Assembly (NCBI GenBank): GCA_902578305.1
Contig: CACHCK010000005.1
Coordinates: forward strand, 1 to 63,914
Direction of reading: 5' to 3'
DNA length: 63,914 bases
DNA from: an uncultured Pelagibacteraceae bacterium
Lineage (GTDB): Bacteria; Pseudomonadota; Alphaproteobacteria; Pelagibacterales; AG-422-B15
Part shown: positions 9,687 through 20,200 of the stretch, piece after piece
Layout: each line of letters opens with the position of its first letter
Position numbering within the stretch: position 1 is the stretch's first letter
Position numbers and translations under genes: made by a program
The notes under the pieces: model-generated
Database searches by the model: none
The model's input: only the letters and a program-made list of their open reading frames with translations
Told to the model about the DNA's origin: nothing

Positions 9687-11426
9687 CTATTGATGAGACG
9701 GCATCATACATTTTTTTTGAAAAAAATCATTTAATTTTTCAAATTTAATTTTTTCTTGCTTATCATTACCAAACTCCCTCAATGTTACAGTATTGTCTTC
9801 CATTTCATTTTTACCTAGGATTAATTGATAAGGTATTTTTTTTAGAGAGTTTTCTCTGATTTTATAGCTTATCTTCTCATTTCTTAAGTCCTTTTCAACT
9901 CTAATACCTTTGTTTTTAAGAGATAAAAATACTCTCTCTGCGTATTCGTTTATGTCAGATGTAATTGGTGTAACCACAGCTTGTATTGGCGCTAACCAAA
10001 GTGGTAAATTGCCAGCATAATGTTCTATCAAAATTCCTGTAAACCTCTCTAAAGATCCAAACAATGCTCGATGTAACATTACCGGATTATGCTTTTGACC
10101 ATCTTCTGCAACATAATGACCGCCAAGTCTCTCGGGCAAGTTAAGATCAACTTGCAATGTTCCACATTGCCACTCTCTGCCAATGGCATCCTTTAGAATA
10201 AATTCTAATTTTGGCCCATAAAATGCTCCTTCACCTGGATTTAAAGTATATTCTAATCCTGTAGCTTCCATTGCCTCACGAAGAGCGGCCTCAGATTTAT
10301 CCCATACATCATCATTGCCGACTCTTTTTTCAGGACGGTCGGAAAATTTAATTGATACATTTTCAAATCCAAAATCTTTATAAATACTTAAAACTAAATC
10401 GCATACCTTTTTGCTTTCTTCAGTAATTTGGTCTTCAGTACAAAATATATGTGCATCATCTTGTGTAAATGCCCTGACTCTCATTAAACCATGAAGGGCA
10501 CCCGATGGCTCATATCTGTGAACTTTTCCAAACTCAGCAACCCTTAACGGTAAATCTCTGTAACTCTTCAGTCCTTGCTTGTATACTTGTACGCATCCAG
10601 GACAATTCATTGGTTTAAGAGCATAAACACGTTCTTCCCTTGCTTCTGTGGTAAACATATTGTCACCGAATTTTTCAAGGTGTCCGGATCTTTCCCATAA
10701 TGACTTATCCATAATATCGGGAGTGTTAATCTCTTCATAACCAGCCTCTTCTTGTCGGTGACGCATATAATCAATAAGTGTTCTAAATAATGTCCAACCT
10801 TTTGCGTGCCAGAAAACTGAGCCTGGAGCCTCTTCTTGAAAATGAAATAAATCGAGCTCTTTACCAAGTTTTCTATGATCTCTTTTTTCAGCTTCCTTTA
10901 ACAAATTTAGATAATTTTCGAGATCTTCTTGTGTTTCCCAAGCTGTGCCATAAATTCTTTGAAGCATTGGGTTATTTGAGTCACCTCGCCAGTAAGCTCC
11001 TGCTACTTTTGTTAATTTAAATGCTTTTCCAATTTTACCTGTTGACTCTAAATGTGGTCCCTTGCAAAGATCAAACCATTCACCGTGATAATATACTTTA
11101 AGTTCTTCACTTTCAGGCAAGTCTCTAATGATCTCTACTTTATAGTTTTCACCTTTATCGGAAAATAGCTTAATCGCATCTTCCCTGCTCATTACTTTAA
11201 ATGAAGTCTTTTCGTCCCGATTTACAATTTCTTTCATTTTCTTTTCGATCGTTCCGAGGTCTTTTTCAGTAAACGGCTCTTTTCGGTCAAAATCATAATA
11301 AAAACCATTTTCAATTACAGGACCAATGGTAACCTGTGCATCAGGAAATAACTCCTGAACAGCCATAGCCAAAACATGGGCTGTATCATGCCTTAAAATA
11401 TCAATAAATGGTTCGTTGTTACTCAT
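9687..11426 (-). CDS. thrS: threonine--tRNA ligase lacking the TGS domain
   Basis: Class II synthetase for tRNA-Thr. The protein opens almost directly at the editing domain (HDTAH near residue 14; later a second Zn/editing motif CKGPH), then the catalytic core with MNCPG and the arginine of motif 2, and a C-terminal anticodon-binding domain. 579 aa is about 60 shorter than the usual roughly 640, and the missing part is the N-terminal TGS domain. The frame is closed by a stop five codons upstream of the ATG, so no hidden N-terminus exists. It leads the infC operon. Confidence 0.96.
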   Translation of the reverse strand: MSNNEPFIDILRHDTAHVLAMAVQELFPDAQVTIGPVIENGFYYDFDRKEPFTEKDLGTIEKKMKEIVNRDEKTSFKVMSREDAIKLFSDKGENYKVEIIRDLPESEELKVYYHGEWFDLCKGPHLESTGKIGKAFKLTKVAGAYWRGDSNNPMLQRIYGTAWETQEDLENYLNLLKEAEKRDHRKLGKELDLFHFQEEAPGSVFWHAKGWTLFRTLIDYMRHRQEEAGYEEINTPDIMDKSLWERSGHLEKFGDNMFTTEAREERVYALKPMNCPGCVQVYKQGLKSYRDLPLRVAEFGKVHRYEPSGALHGLMRVRAFTQDDAHIFCTEDQITEESKKVCDLVLSIYKDFGFENVSIKFSDRPEKRVGNDDVWDKSEAALREAMEATGLEYTLNPGEGAFYGPKLEFILKDAIGREWQCGTLQVDLNLPERLGGHYVAEDGQKHNPVMLHRALFGSLERFTGILIEHYAGNLPLWLAPIQAVVTPITSDINEYAERVFLSLKNKGIRVEKDLRNEKISYKIRENSLKKIPYQLILGKNEMEDNTVTLREFGNDKQEKIKFEKLNDFFQKKCMMPSHQ

Positions 11427-11451
11427 AGAATTTAAGTATTATATCATGTAT

Positions 11452-12375
11452 CTATAAATGAGAATCTATTTTATCGAAGACTTCTTCTATACTTATATTA
11501 CTTATATTCTTGGAAGAAATTGATAAAAAACTGCCTGTTTCAATGCTTACCTTCTCTGGTGTAGTATGGCCGCCAAATATTGCTAAACCTCTGCAACCTA
11601 AGTGGGCAGCTAAGTGGGCAGGTCCTGTATCATTTGAAATTACATATTTTGCACCTATAAGCAATTTTGCTAATTGAAAAAAATTTGTTGGCTGTTTGTT
11701 ATGTAAACACAACTTTACATTATATTTTCTTGCTGCCTTTATTTCTCCTGGTCCTGGAGCAATAACAATATCCATATCAGAAAACTTTAATTTAAACTTT
11801 GAAATGAGCTCTTCATAGTAAGGCCAGATTTTTTGATGGTGTTTAGGAGAGCAAAAAGGAAACAAGACTATGTAGTTTTTTTTGATTTCAGAAGAAATTT
11901 GAAAGTCATTATCAACCATCCAAGAGACTTGTGGTTTTTCTGAAAACTTAGTATCTATTTTTGCTCTTGATAGCTGTATTTTAAATCGCTCTAAGATACT
12001 TTTTTTATCAAAATCTTCTTTTGTCTCGTTCAATCTTAAAATTGTTCTCGAAGAAATCCACTCAGATGATGACAGATACTTTCGATAAAATTCAGTTCGA
12101 TAAGAATTTTGTAAATCAAAAACTCTTTCAAATTTATATTTAGTGAATAATTGCTTTAACCGATATAAATAAATGAAATTCCATCGAGACTTTCTCTTAT
12201 CTAATATTACTTCATCAACAAAAGGGCACTTACTAAAATAATTATTAAATGCCGGTGTCGTTAAAATATATATTTTATATTTTGAGTAATGCTCTCGGAT
12301 ATCTCTTAAACATCCATTTATTTGAATAATATCTCCAAAAGAACCGTGTTTAATAACCAAAATATTTTTTACCAT
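11452..12375 (-). CDS. glycosyltransferase family 9 (heptosyltransferase-like)
   Basis: GT-B enzyme related to the ADP-heptose:LPS heptosyltransferases that build the inner core. Seen: N-terminal IKHGSFGDIIQINGCL (the KxGxxGD start of GT9), and near residue 245 a VISNDTGPAHLAAHLGC motif, the family's donor-binding signature. 307 aa, cytoplasmic or membrane-peripheral. It directly follows the next gene (GT4) with no gap, so they likely act on the same glycan. Which heptosyltransferase (WaaC, WaaF, WaaQ) is not clear. Confidence 0.85.
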   Translation of the reverse strand: MVKNILVIKHGSFGDIIQINGCLRDIREHYSKYKIYILTTPAFNNYFSKCPFVDEVILDKRKSRWNFIYLYRLKQLFTKYKFERVFDLQNSYRTEFYRKYLSSSEWISSRTILRLNETKEDFDKKSILERFKIQLSRAKIDTKFSEKPQVSWMVDNDFQISSEIKKNYIVLFPFCSPKHHQKIWPYYEELISKFKLKFSDMDIVIAPGPGEIKAARKYNVKLCLHNKQPTNFFQLAKLLIGAKYVISNDTGPAHLAAHLGCRGLAIFGGHTTPEKVSIETGSFLSISSKNISNISIEEVFDKIDSHL

Positions 12376-13515
12376 TTAATTTATAACTTCTTCGTAAAAA
12401 TTTATTGTCTCCTCGCACATTTTAATTTTTGAATATTTTTCTCTAACATGTGAAATGCATGCTTCTGAAGTCTTATCTGATTTATGTTTTTCATAAGAAA
12501 TTGCATCAATTATTTTTTCACATAGATCCTCAGAGTTATTGTTTTCAAATAAGTAGCCTGTTTCGCCATCTTTCACAGTCTCGACTGACCCTCCATGATT
12601 TGACGCTATTACAAATTTACCCATTGCTTGGGCCTCGACAGAAATTCTGCCAAAAGCTTCTGGATCTGTTGACGCAGATATTACTAAATCAGCCAGACTA
12701 TAAAAATTATTTAAATCATTCCTGGGGCCCACAAAATGAAGAGATTTTGCAAGGTTATGTTCGTTTGCAAAATTTTTTAATGAAGTCTTAAGTTTATGGT
12801 TTTCATCGGGACCAACAAAAATTATCTCAAATTTATGATTTGTTTTTTTAAGAATACTAGAAATCGCTTGAAGAAGAAGTTTATGTCCCTTCCATCCCGT
12901 TATTCTTCCAGCAAGAAGAATCTTTATTGCATCATTATCAATATTGAATTCTTTTATAATTAATTCTACTTGCTGAGTTTTACAGTTATTTGGATCAAAA
13001 AAATCCAGATCTACTCCTCTAGCAATAGTTCTAATATTATTATTTTTAGTTTGGTAACAATTATTTATATGATCATTAATAAATTCTGAAATTGCTATTG
13101 TTCCATTTGTTTTTAACATAATGGAGTTATAGTACTTTTTTAGTGGATTACTAAAATTGTATGTACCATGAAATGTGGTAATAAATTTTGTGCCAGTTAC
13201 AGCGCATGCAAAGTATGAGCTCCATGCGGGTGCTCTACTTCTAGCGTGAACAATTGTAATATTTAGTTTTTTGATAAGTTTTATAATTTTAATTGCATTC
13301 AAAAAAATTTTAAGTGGATTTTTAGAGTTAACGGGGGCATAAAAAACTTTTTCATTGTAGTCTTTTACTTCTGATGTTTTAGGCCCTGAATGCGTTAGAA
13401 TATAAGAATTATAGTTCTTCTCTGACAAAAAATTTGCAACATCTACACATCCTTGAGAAGCACCACTTACATCAAGATTAGGTATTACTTGTAATACGCA
13501 AATTTTTGATTGCAT
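12376..13515 (-). CDS. glycosyltransferase family 4
   Basis: Retaining GT-B glycosyltransferase. The N-terminal half has VIPNLDVSGASQGCVDVANFL (the donor/acceptor glycine loop), the C-terminal half has ILLAGRITGWKGH and the EAFGRISVEAQAMGK segment, an E-x7-E motif characteristic of GT4. 379 aa. With the adjoining GT9 it probably forms a two-gene lipopolysaccharide core or capsule unit. Sugar specificity is unknown. Confidence 0.85.
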   Translation of the reverse strand: MQSKICVLQVIPNLDVSGASQGCVDVANFLSEKNYNSYILTHSGPKTSEVKDYNEKVFYAPVNSKNPLKIFLNAIKIIKLIKKLNITIVHARSRAPAWSSYFACAVTGTKFITTFHGTYNFSNPLKKYYNSIMLKTNGTIAISEFINDHINNCYQTKNNNIRTIARGVDLDFFDPNNCKTQQVELIIKEFNIDNDAIKILLAGRITGWKGHKLLLQAISSILKKTNHKFEIIFVGPDENHKLKTSLKNFANEHNLAKSLHFVGPRNDLNNFYSLADLVISASTDPEAFGRISVEAQAMGKFVIASNHGGSVETVKDGETGYLFENNNSEDLCEKIIDAISYEKHKSDKTSEACISHVREKYSKIKMCEETINFYEEVIN

Positions 13516-13555
13516 ATAGTATTTCTAATAGTTAAATGATGAATAGTAAATCATT

Positions 13556-14302
13556 ATGCAAAATAAAATTAGTTACATTAATTCTTCTTTTGATGAACAA
13601 ATCGCTTATTCAAAAGATGATCTTAAATCGCAAACAACAATTTTCTTTTTTGGAGGATATAGCTCAAGCATGGATGGAACAAAGGCAACCGCTTTGAGTA
13701 AATGGTGCATTGAAAATAAATTAAATTTTTTGAGATTTGACTATTCTGGTCATGGCGTGTCAAAGGGTAGATTTGAAGATGGTGGAATTAGTAAATGGTC
13801 AATTGAAGCGAGTGAAATATTTGAAAAATTTAAATCAAATAAAAATATTATTATCGGTTCGAGTATGGGTGGATGGATTTCTTTGATCGTATCTAAGCAA
13901 AAATCAAATTATGTGCATGGTCTAGTAGGCATAGCATCTGCACCAGATTTTGTTGTAGGTGAATGGAATAGACTAAGTGTTGAACAAAAAGAACAAATTA
14001 AGTCTGAAGGTAAAATTATAATCAATTGGGATAAGTACGCTGAGGATTACACCATAACTTATAAATTTCTTGAAGATGGAAAAAAAAATATGCTCTTAAC
14101 AAAGCCAATAAATATCTCTTGTCCTGTAAGGCTTCTTCATGGAAGGAAAGATCAGGTAGTAAGTTTTAAAACCTCTGAGAAAATTATTGAATTATTAGAA
14201 AGTAAAAATAAAAAACTGACAATTATTGAAGATGGAGATCATAGTCTTTCAAGAGAAACTGATCTAAATACTTTATACAAAAATATCGAAGAATTATTGT
14301 AA
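13556..14302 (+). CDS. alpha/beta hydrolase
   Basis: Serine hydrolase of the alpha/beta fold. Nucleophile elbow GSSMGG (Ser at about residue 102), acid in the RLLHGRKDQVV segment, and His in DGDHSLS (about 228) make a full triad. FFGGYSSSMDGTKA near the N-terminus is the oxyanion loop. It belongs to the short-chain serine-aminopeptidase-like group that includes mitochondrial ABHD10; substrate unknown. Its stop overlaps the start of the following EamA gene by one base (TAATG), so both are cotranscribed. Confidence 0.82.
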   Translation: MQNKISYINSSFDEQIAYSKDDLKSQTTIFFFGGYSSSMDGTKATALSKWCIENKLNFLRFDYSGHGVSKGRFEDGGISKWSIEASEIFEKFKSNKNIIIGSSMGGWISLIVSKQKSNYVHGLVGIASAPDFVVGEWNRLSVEQKEQIKSEGKIIINWDKYAEDYTITYKFLEDGKKNMLLTKPINISCPVRLLHGRKDQVVSFKTSEKIIELLESKNKKLTIIEDGDHSLSRETDLNTLYKNIEELL

Positions 14303-15192
14303 TGAATTCCACTCTTAATAATTATTCACTTTTGGTATTTCTTGGTGCTGTTTGGGGAGCCTCTTTTGTAGCAATAAAGTTTTGCAACTTTATGTTTAAT
14401 CCAATTGAAATAGGGTTTTTTAGAACATTTATTGGGGCGATTTTTCTTCTTTTAGCAGTTCTATATAGAGCAGGAAACCTTCAGCTTTTTAAAGAAAATA
14501 CATTTACTTACGCAATCATTGGATTATTTAACGCCGCAATCCCTTTCACTTTGATCCCTTACGGATTATTAACACTGCCTAGCAACATAGGTGTTATTAT
14601 AATGTCAGCCAACCCATTTCTTGCATTGATATTGGCACATTATTTTACAGATGATGAAAAATTAAACCTTAGAAAAATGATAGGAACTATAATTGGTTTT
14701 TCTGGAGTTGTGTTCGCGGTTGGCGTGCAAGTTTTTGTAACTGATATATCAAGTTTTATCGGCGCTCTAGCGATTTATTTAGCGGGTTGTTCATATGTGG
14801 TATCAAATTTAATTATTCGAAAAGTTTCAAACTTGCCTTCCGATATGGTTACGATGAATACGCTCGCATGGGGAAGTATATGGCTTATTCCATTGATGCT
14901 ATTATTTGCTGAACCAATAAATTATGAAATGAATCTTACAGCGATATCTGCATTATTTTATTTAGGTATAATTCCAACTGGCCTAGCATTTAGTCTGAGA
15001 CAAATATTGATTAGAACTGCGGGAACTACTTTCATGATGCAGGTGGCATATTTAATTCCTGTATTTGGAATATTTTATGGCTGGGCATTAATGAATGAAC
15101 CACTGAAATTTTCATTATTAATTGGTGTTATACTTGTAGTAGTTGGGATCGCGATTAGTAGATTACAAGTTGAGTCGAATACAGGAATTTAA
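14302..15192 (+). CDS. EamA/DMT-family transporter
   Basis: Inner-membrane drug/metabolite transporter with about ten predicted transmembrane helices in two EamA repeats (residues roughly 8-140 and 150-290). Ligand unknown. Translationally coupled to the hydrolase. Its stop TAA is shared on the opposite strand with the convergent epimerase gene through a TTAA at 15189-15192. Confidence 0.85.
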   Translation: MNSTLNNYSLLVFLGAVWGASFVAIKFCNFMFNPIEIGFFRTFIGAIFLLLAVLYRAGNLQLFKENTFTYAIIGLFNAAIPFTLIPYGLLTLPSNIGVIIMSANPFLALILAHYFTDDEKLNLRKMIGTIIGFSGVVFAVGVQVFVTDISSFIGALAIYLAGCSYVVSNLIIRKVSNLPSDMVTMNTLAWGSIWLIPLMLLFAEPINYEMNLTAISALFYLGIIPTGLAFSLRQILIRTAGTTFMMQVAYLIPVFGIFYGWALMNEPLKFSLLIGVILVVVGIAISRLQVESNTGI

Positions 15193-16037
15193 TTATTTAA
15201 ATTAATGATTTGATTATAACCTTCTTTATATGAGGGGTATTCTAAAATAATACCAAGTTCTTCTTTGATAAGCCTGTTGCTCACTTTTTTATTTTCAGAA
15301 AAAAAACTTTCTATTTGTTCTTTTTTACTTAACGATTCATAAAGAACTTCATTTGGTATGATAATTGAAATCTTTTTTGAAATATAGTCAATCACATCAT
15401 CTAGAGTCGATGGACAGTCGTCAGCAATATTGTATATAGAATTAGGATTCGGTTTGTTCATTGAAGCTAAAATAATATTTGTTAAATCATTGATGTATAT
15501 TCTTGAAAAATAATGTCCCTTTTTTATTATTCTTGTGAAATTTCGAGATTGAATTCTCCCAAGAATATTTCTTTCTGGTCCATATATGCCAGCAATTCTA
15601 AGAATATGTAAGGGTAGATTATATTTTTTAGATAACTGAATCCACTGATCCTCTGCAAGCTTGCGGCTAATTCCTCTTTTAGACTTAGTAAGTAATCTTG
15701 AGGTTTCACTCACAAATTGACCGTCATGATCGCCATAAACACTGGTAGCAGATAAGTAGCCAATCCATTTAAGATTAATTAATTCATGTAAATTAAAATT
15801 TATATTTTTTAAAAAAATATCACCACTTTGATCTGGTGGCACAGATATAACTAAATGAGTTATTTCATTTTTATATTTTTCGAGAATATTTGGGGTCTTC
15901 GAAGGGTCAATAACTCGAATGTTTTTTTGATTAATTTGTAAACTATTTAGACTTCGAGAAGTGGCAAAAATATCTTTATCGCTTACCTTGCTTGCAAGAT
16001 GTTTGGCTGTATATCCATAACCAAATATAAAAATCAT
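15189..16037 (-). CDS. NAD(P)-binding epimerase/dehydratase-like protein (YeeZ-like)
   Basis: Short 282-aa Rossmann protein. It opens with IFGYGYTAKHLA, a degenerate GxGxxxxxL nucleotide loop, and has the SDR-type Y-x3-K-like region in SATSVYGDHDG and RILRIAGIYGPERN (about 145-155). It resembles the atypical extended SDR YeeZ, whose reaction is unknown. Four bases separate it from queG upstream. Confidence 0.75.
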   Translation of the reverse strand: MIFIFGYGYTAKHLASKVSDKDIFATSRSLNSLQINQKNIRVIDPSKTPNILEKYKNEITHLVISVPPDQSGDIFLKNINFNLHELINLKWIGYLSATSVYGDHDGQFVSETSRLLTKSKRGISRKLAEDQWIQLSKKYNLPLHILRIAGIYGPERNILGRIQSRNFTRIIKKGHYFSRIYINDLTNIILASMNKPNPNSIYNIADDCPSTLDDVIDYISKKISIIIPNEVLYESLSKKEQIESFFSENKKVSNRLIKEELGIILEYPSYKEGYNQIINLNN

Positions 16038-16041
16038 AAGT

Positions 16042-17217
16042 TTAATTTAACCATTCTTCTTGGACACTTTTATTTTTTTCAAGAGCAAAATATTTTTTTT
16101 TATAGCTTTCAATATGATTACTATCGATCACTTGCTTTAATGACCAAACGGCCATTGCTCTTACAGTAGAAGATTCATCTTCTAAAAGTGCCTCAATATC
16201 TTTCTTATATTTTTTTTCTTTACTATTTCCAACTGCGATCAATACATTTCTTAAAAATCTATCTCTACCAATCCTTTTGATGCTGGATTTAGAAAACTTT
16301 TTTCTGAAGTCTTCATCTGTTAAACTTAAAAAACTACTTAAATCAGGCTTGATAAGATCATCTCTTGGATAAAAACTAATTTCTTTAGATTTTTTTGCAA
16401 ATTTATTCCAGGGACAAACTGCTAAACAATCATCACAGCCATAAATTCTATTTCCAATTAGTTTTCTCATATTTTTATCTATAATTCCTTTATGTTCTAT
16501 TGTGAGATATGAAATACATTTAGTAGCATCTAATTTGTAAGGCTCAACAATTGCACTAGTTGGGCATATATCGATACAGTTTGTACATGAACCACAATGA
16601 TCAATTTCTGGATGAGTATTATTTATTTTTTTATTCACAAAAATTGATGAGAGAAATAACCATGATCCAAAGTCTTTTGAAACTAGATTTGTATGCTTAC
16701 CTTGCCAACCAATGCCGCCTTTCATAGAAATAGGCTTTTCCATAACAGGAGCTGTATCCACAAAGTATTTAAAACTACAATTAAGCAACTTTGAAATTTC
16801 AAATGAAAGACTTTTCAATTTTTTTTTAATTATTTTATGATAATCAGAATTTCTTGAATAAACAGAAATTATACCCTTATTTCTTTCAGACAATAACTCA
16901 AGCGAATTACATTCAAAGTGATAGTTGATACCAAGAACAATTATTGACTGAGCTTCATCCCATAAAACATTTGGATTTGACCTAAGATTAGATCTTTTCT
17001 CCATCCATGCCATTTCGCCATGATGATTTTTTTCCAAGAACTCATCTAGTTCTTTTTTAAAATCCAAGTTCGGGTTTATATCTACAACACCAAAAGTATC
17101 AAAACCATGCTGCTCTATTAATTTTTTTAGTTCATTACTTTTATCTAGTTGACCTTCTTCAACTGATCTTTGAAGCCTAATGGCTGAGGAAGAATGTTTA
17201 CTATCTCTTTTGGACAT
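16042..17217 (-). CDS. queG: epoxyqueuosine reductase
   Basis: Cobalamin- and [4Fe-4S]-dependent enzyme of the last step of queuosine tRNA modification. Two ferredoxin clusters are seen: CGSCTNCIDICP (about residues 207-218) and CDDCLAVCPWN (about 258-268). A C-terminal HEAT-like repeat (VRAMAVWSLKQ) follows, as in the family. The only ATG is at 17217, giving a 391-aa protein with a ~30-residue extra N-terminus that overlaps the 3' end of gltB by 73 bases; the conserved part starts around KLIEQHGFDTFGV, so the real start could be a non-ATG codon nearer 17120. Confidence 0.93.
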   Translation of the reverse strand: MSKRDSKHSSSAIRLQRSVEEGQLDKSNELKKLIEQHGFDTFGVVDINPNLDFKKELDEFLEKNHHGEMAWMEKRSNLRSNPNVLWDEAQSIIVLGINYHFECNSLELLSERNKGIISVYSRNSDYHKIIKKKLKSLSFEISKLLNCSFKYFVDTAPVMEKPISMKGGIGWQGKHTNLVSKDFGSWLFLSSIFVNKKINNTHPEIDHCGSCTNCIDICPTSAIVEPYKLDATKCISYLTIEHKGIIDKNMRKLIGNRIYGCDDCLAVCPWNKFAKKSKEISFYPRDDLIKPDLSSFLSLTDEDFRKKFSKSSIKRIGRDRFLRNVLIAVGNSKEKKYKKDIEALLEDESSTVRAMAVWSLKQVIDSNHIESYKKKYFALEKNKSVQEEWLN

Positions 17218-20200
17218 ACGTGTATAAATTTTTGTATTTCAGTTTCCCAATTGTCTAATATGCTCTTCGCGTGAAGACTTCCCGTATTTTGATAATGTGA
17301 GAGAATAATTTGGTTAAGTTCATTTGTCCAATAATCAGATGCTATAGTATCAAAAATTAGAGTTTCAGCGTTAACTCTCTGATTAAATTTTTTATCCTCA
17401 TCATAAATAAAAGCCATGCCTCCTGTCATTCCCGCTCCAAAATTATCTCCAGTTTTTCCAAGCACAGCAACAGTGCCGCCAGTCATGTACTCACAGCCGT
17501 TAGAGCCACATCCTTCTACAACTGTAATCGCCCCTGAATTCCTTACAGCAAACCGCTCGCCTGCTTGCCCAGCAGCATATAACTCTCCTGAAGTAGCACC
17601 GTAAAGAACTGTATTTCCGATTATTGTATTTTCATTTGTAACTAAATTACTATTCTTATGAGGTCGAATTGAAATAGTTGCACCAGATAAACCTTTACCA
17701 ACATAATCATTTGAGTCTCCATAAAGATTTATTTTTAGTCCTTTAATAGCAAAAGCTCCTAGTGACTGACCCGCTGACCCAGTCAGATTAATAGTCAGAT
17801 GTTCTTTATTAACTTCTTTATCTTTGAAAGTTCTGTACATAGTCGAAGATAATCTTGTACCAACAGCTCTATCGGTATTTCTAATGGGATAGTTTAGTTC
17901 AGTTTTTTGACCTGTTTGTAAAAATTTAGATGCATCCTCAATAATTTTTTGGTCAAGTGTTGACCCAACGTCATTAATAATTGAGTGGCTAAAGTATTCT
18001 ACGTTTGGATCCTTTTCAGCTTGAATGAGCAATGAATTAAGGTCTAAGTCATCTAAATGAGTTGATCCTCTTGATATTTGATACAAAAGGTCAGTTCTTC
18101 CAATGATTTCGTTAAGGCTTTTGAATCCAAGTTTTGCTAAGATTTCTCTTACCTCTTCAGCTATATAACTAAAAAGGTTAACCACTTTTTCAGGACTACC
18201 TGAAAATCTTGCTCTTAAGTCCTCATCTTGAGTACAAACTCCAACTGGACATGTGTTTGAGTGACATTGCCTTACCATTATACAGCCCATCGCAACCAGT
18301 GAAGTTGTGCCAACACCAAACTCCTCGGCGCCCATAATTGCAGCAATTACAACGTCACGACCTGTTTTGATACCTCCATCAGTTCTAAGCACAACGTTTT
18401 GCCTTAAGCCGTTAAGTGTCAAAACTTGATTCACTTCTGTTAAGCCCATTTCCCACGGGATACCTGCGTATTTAATACTTGTTTGAGGACTTGCTCCAGT
18501 TCCACCATTATGTCCTGAAATTAAAATTACGTCAGCTTTAGCCTTCGCAACACCTGCTGCTATTGTTCCAATTCCAGATGACGCTACAAGCTTTACACAA
18601 ACTCTGGCATCTGGGTTTGCCTGTTTAAGATCATAAATAAGTTGAGCAAGATCTTCTATTGAATAAATATCGTGATGTGGTGGAGGGCTGATTAGTGTAA
18701 CACCTTCTGTTGAGTGACGAAGCTTGGCTATCTCAGCAGTTACTTTAAATCCAGGAAGCTGACCACCCTCACCTGGCTTAGCTCCTTGTGCTATTTTAAT
18801 TTCTATTTCCTCACAGTTATTTAAATATTCAGTTGTTACACCAAACCTTGCGGAAGCTACTTGTTTTACTCTTGAGTTAGCACTGTCTCCATTATTGAGA
18901 GGCTTCGATCTTTCAATCGATTCACCGCCTTCGCCTGAACAAGAAGCACCTCCGATCCGGTTCATTGCTATTGCTAGTGTTTCATGGGCCTCCTTTGAAA
19001 GTGCTCCATGTGACATACTACCTGTACCGAAGCGCTTTCTGATAGAAGTTATTGATTCTACTTCGCTTAATTCGATTGAACTTTCACTTTCTTTAAACTC
19101 GAGCAAATCTCTAATATTGATTGGAGCAAAGTTGCTCATGGAGTTTGAATATTTTTTAAACATCTCATAAGAATCATCTGCCACTGCTGTTTGTAGAAGG
19201 TGTATCAACTTTCCTTCATAAGCATGAGTTTCACCACCATTTCTGTACCGATATATTCCACCAATTGGCAATGTTTGTACGCTATTAGAATACGCATAAT
19301 TATGAAGATCGGTTAGTTTTTTTTCAATTCCGGATAAACCAATGCCAGACATACGACTTTGTACACCCAGGAAATATTCATTAACCATTGAACGGCTTAA
19401 GCCAACAGCTTCAAAATTAAATCCGCCCCTGTAAGCACTGATAACTGAAATTCCAAGCTTAGACATAACCTTGAGTAAGCCTTGGTCTACTGCTTTTTTA
19501 TATCGCTCAACACATTCCTCGTAAGATAGATTTCCAAAGAGTCCTTTTTGTTGTCTTTCATAAATACAGTCCAATGCTAAGTAAGGATTTACGGTCGTGG
19601 CTCCAACACCAATAAGTACAGCAAAGTAATGAGTATCCAGACACTCTGCAGACCTTACATGCAATGATACAAAAGATCTTATACCTTTACGTGTCAAATC
19701 TGTGTGAACTGCAGCGGTGATCAATATCATTGGTAAAGATAATTTGTCGTGGTCCGCACTAATATCAGACAGTACGATATGAGACTTTCCGCTTAAAACT
19801 GCAGTCTCAGACTCGAATTGAATACGCTTTATTTCCTCTTTTAAATTAAAATTATCCTTATGAACTGTACAATCAATTACAGTTGTAGACTCTTGTCCCC
19901 GAGCAGAAATCTTTTTGAACAACCCATTTGTTATAAATGGACTATCAATTACAAAAACATTTTCTTCATAAGGATTAGGAGATAGAATATCTTGTAAATT
20001 TCCAAATCGAGTTTTTAAACTCATTCTGCTTTGCTCTCTTAGACTATCAATTGGAGGGTTTGTTACCTGACTAAACTTTTGTCTAAAAAAATGAGATAAT
20101 GGCCGATACTTGTCCGATAATACTGCAACAGGAGTATCATCACCCATGCTTCCGGTAGATTCCTTGGCATCACTCACCATTGGATGAAGAATAAGTTCTA

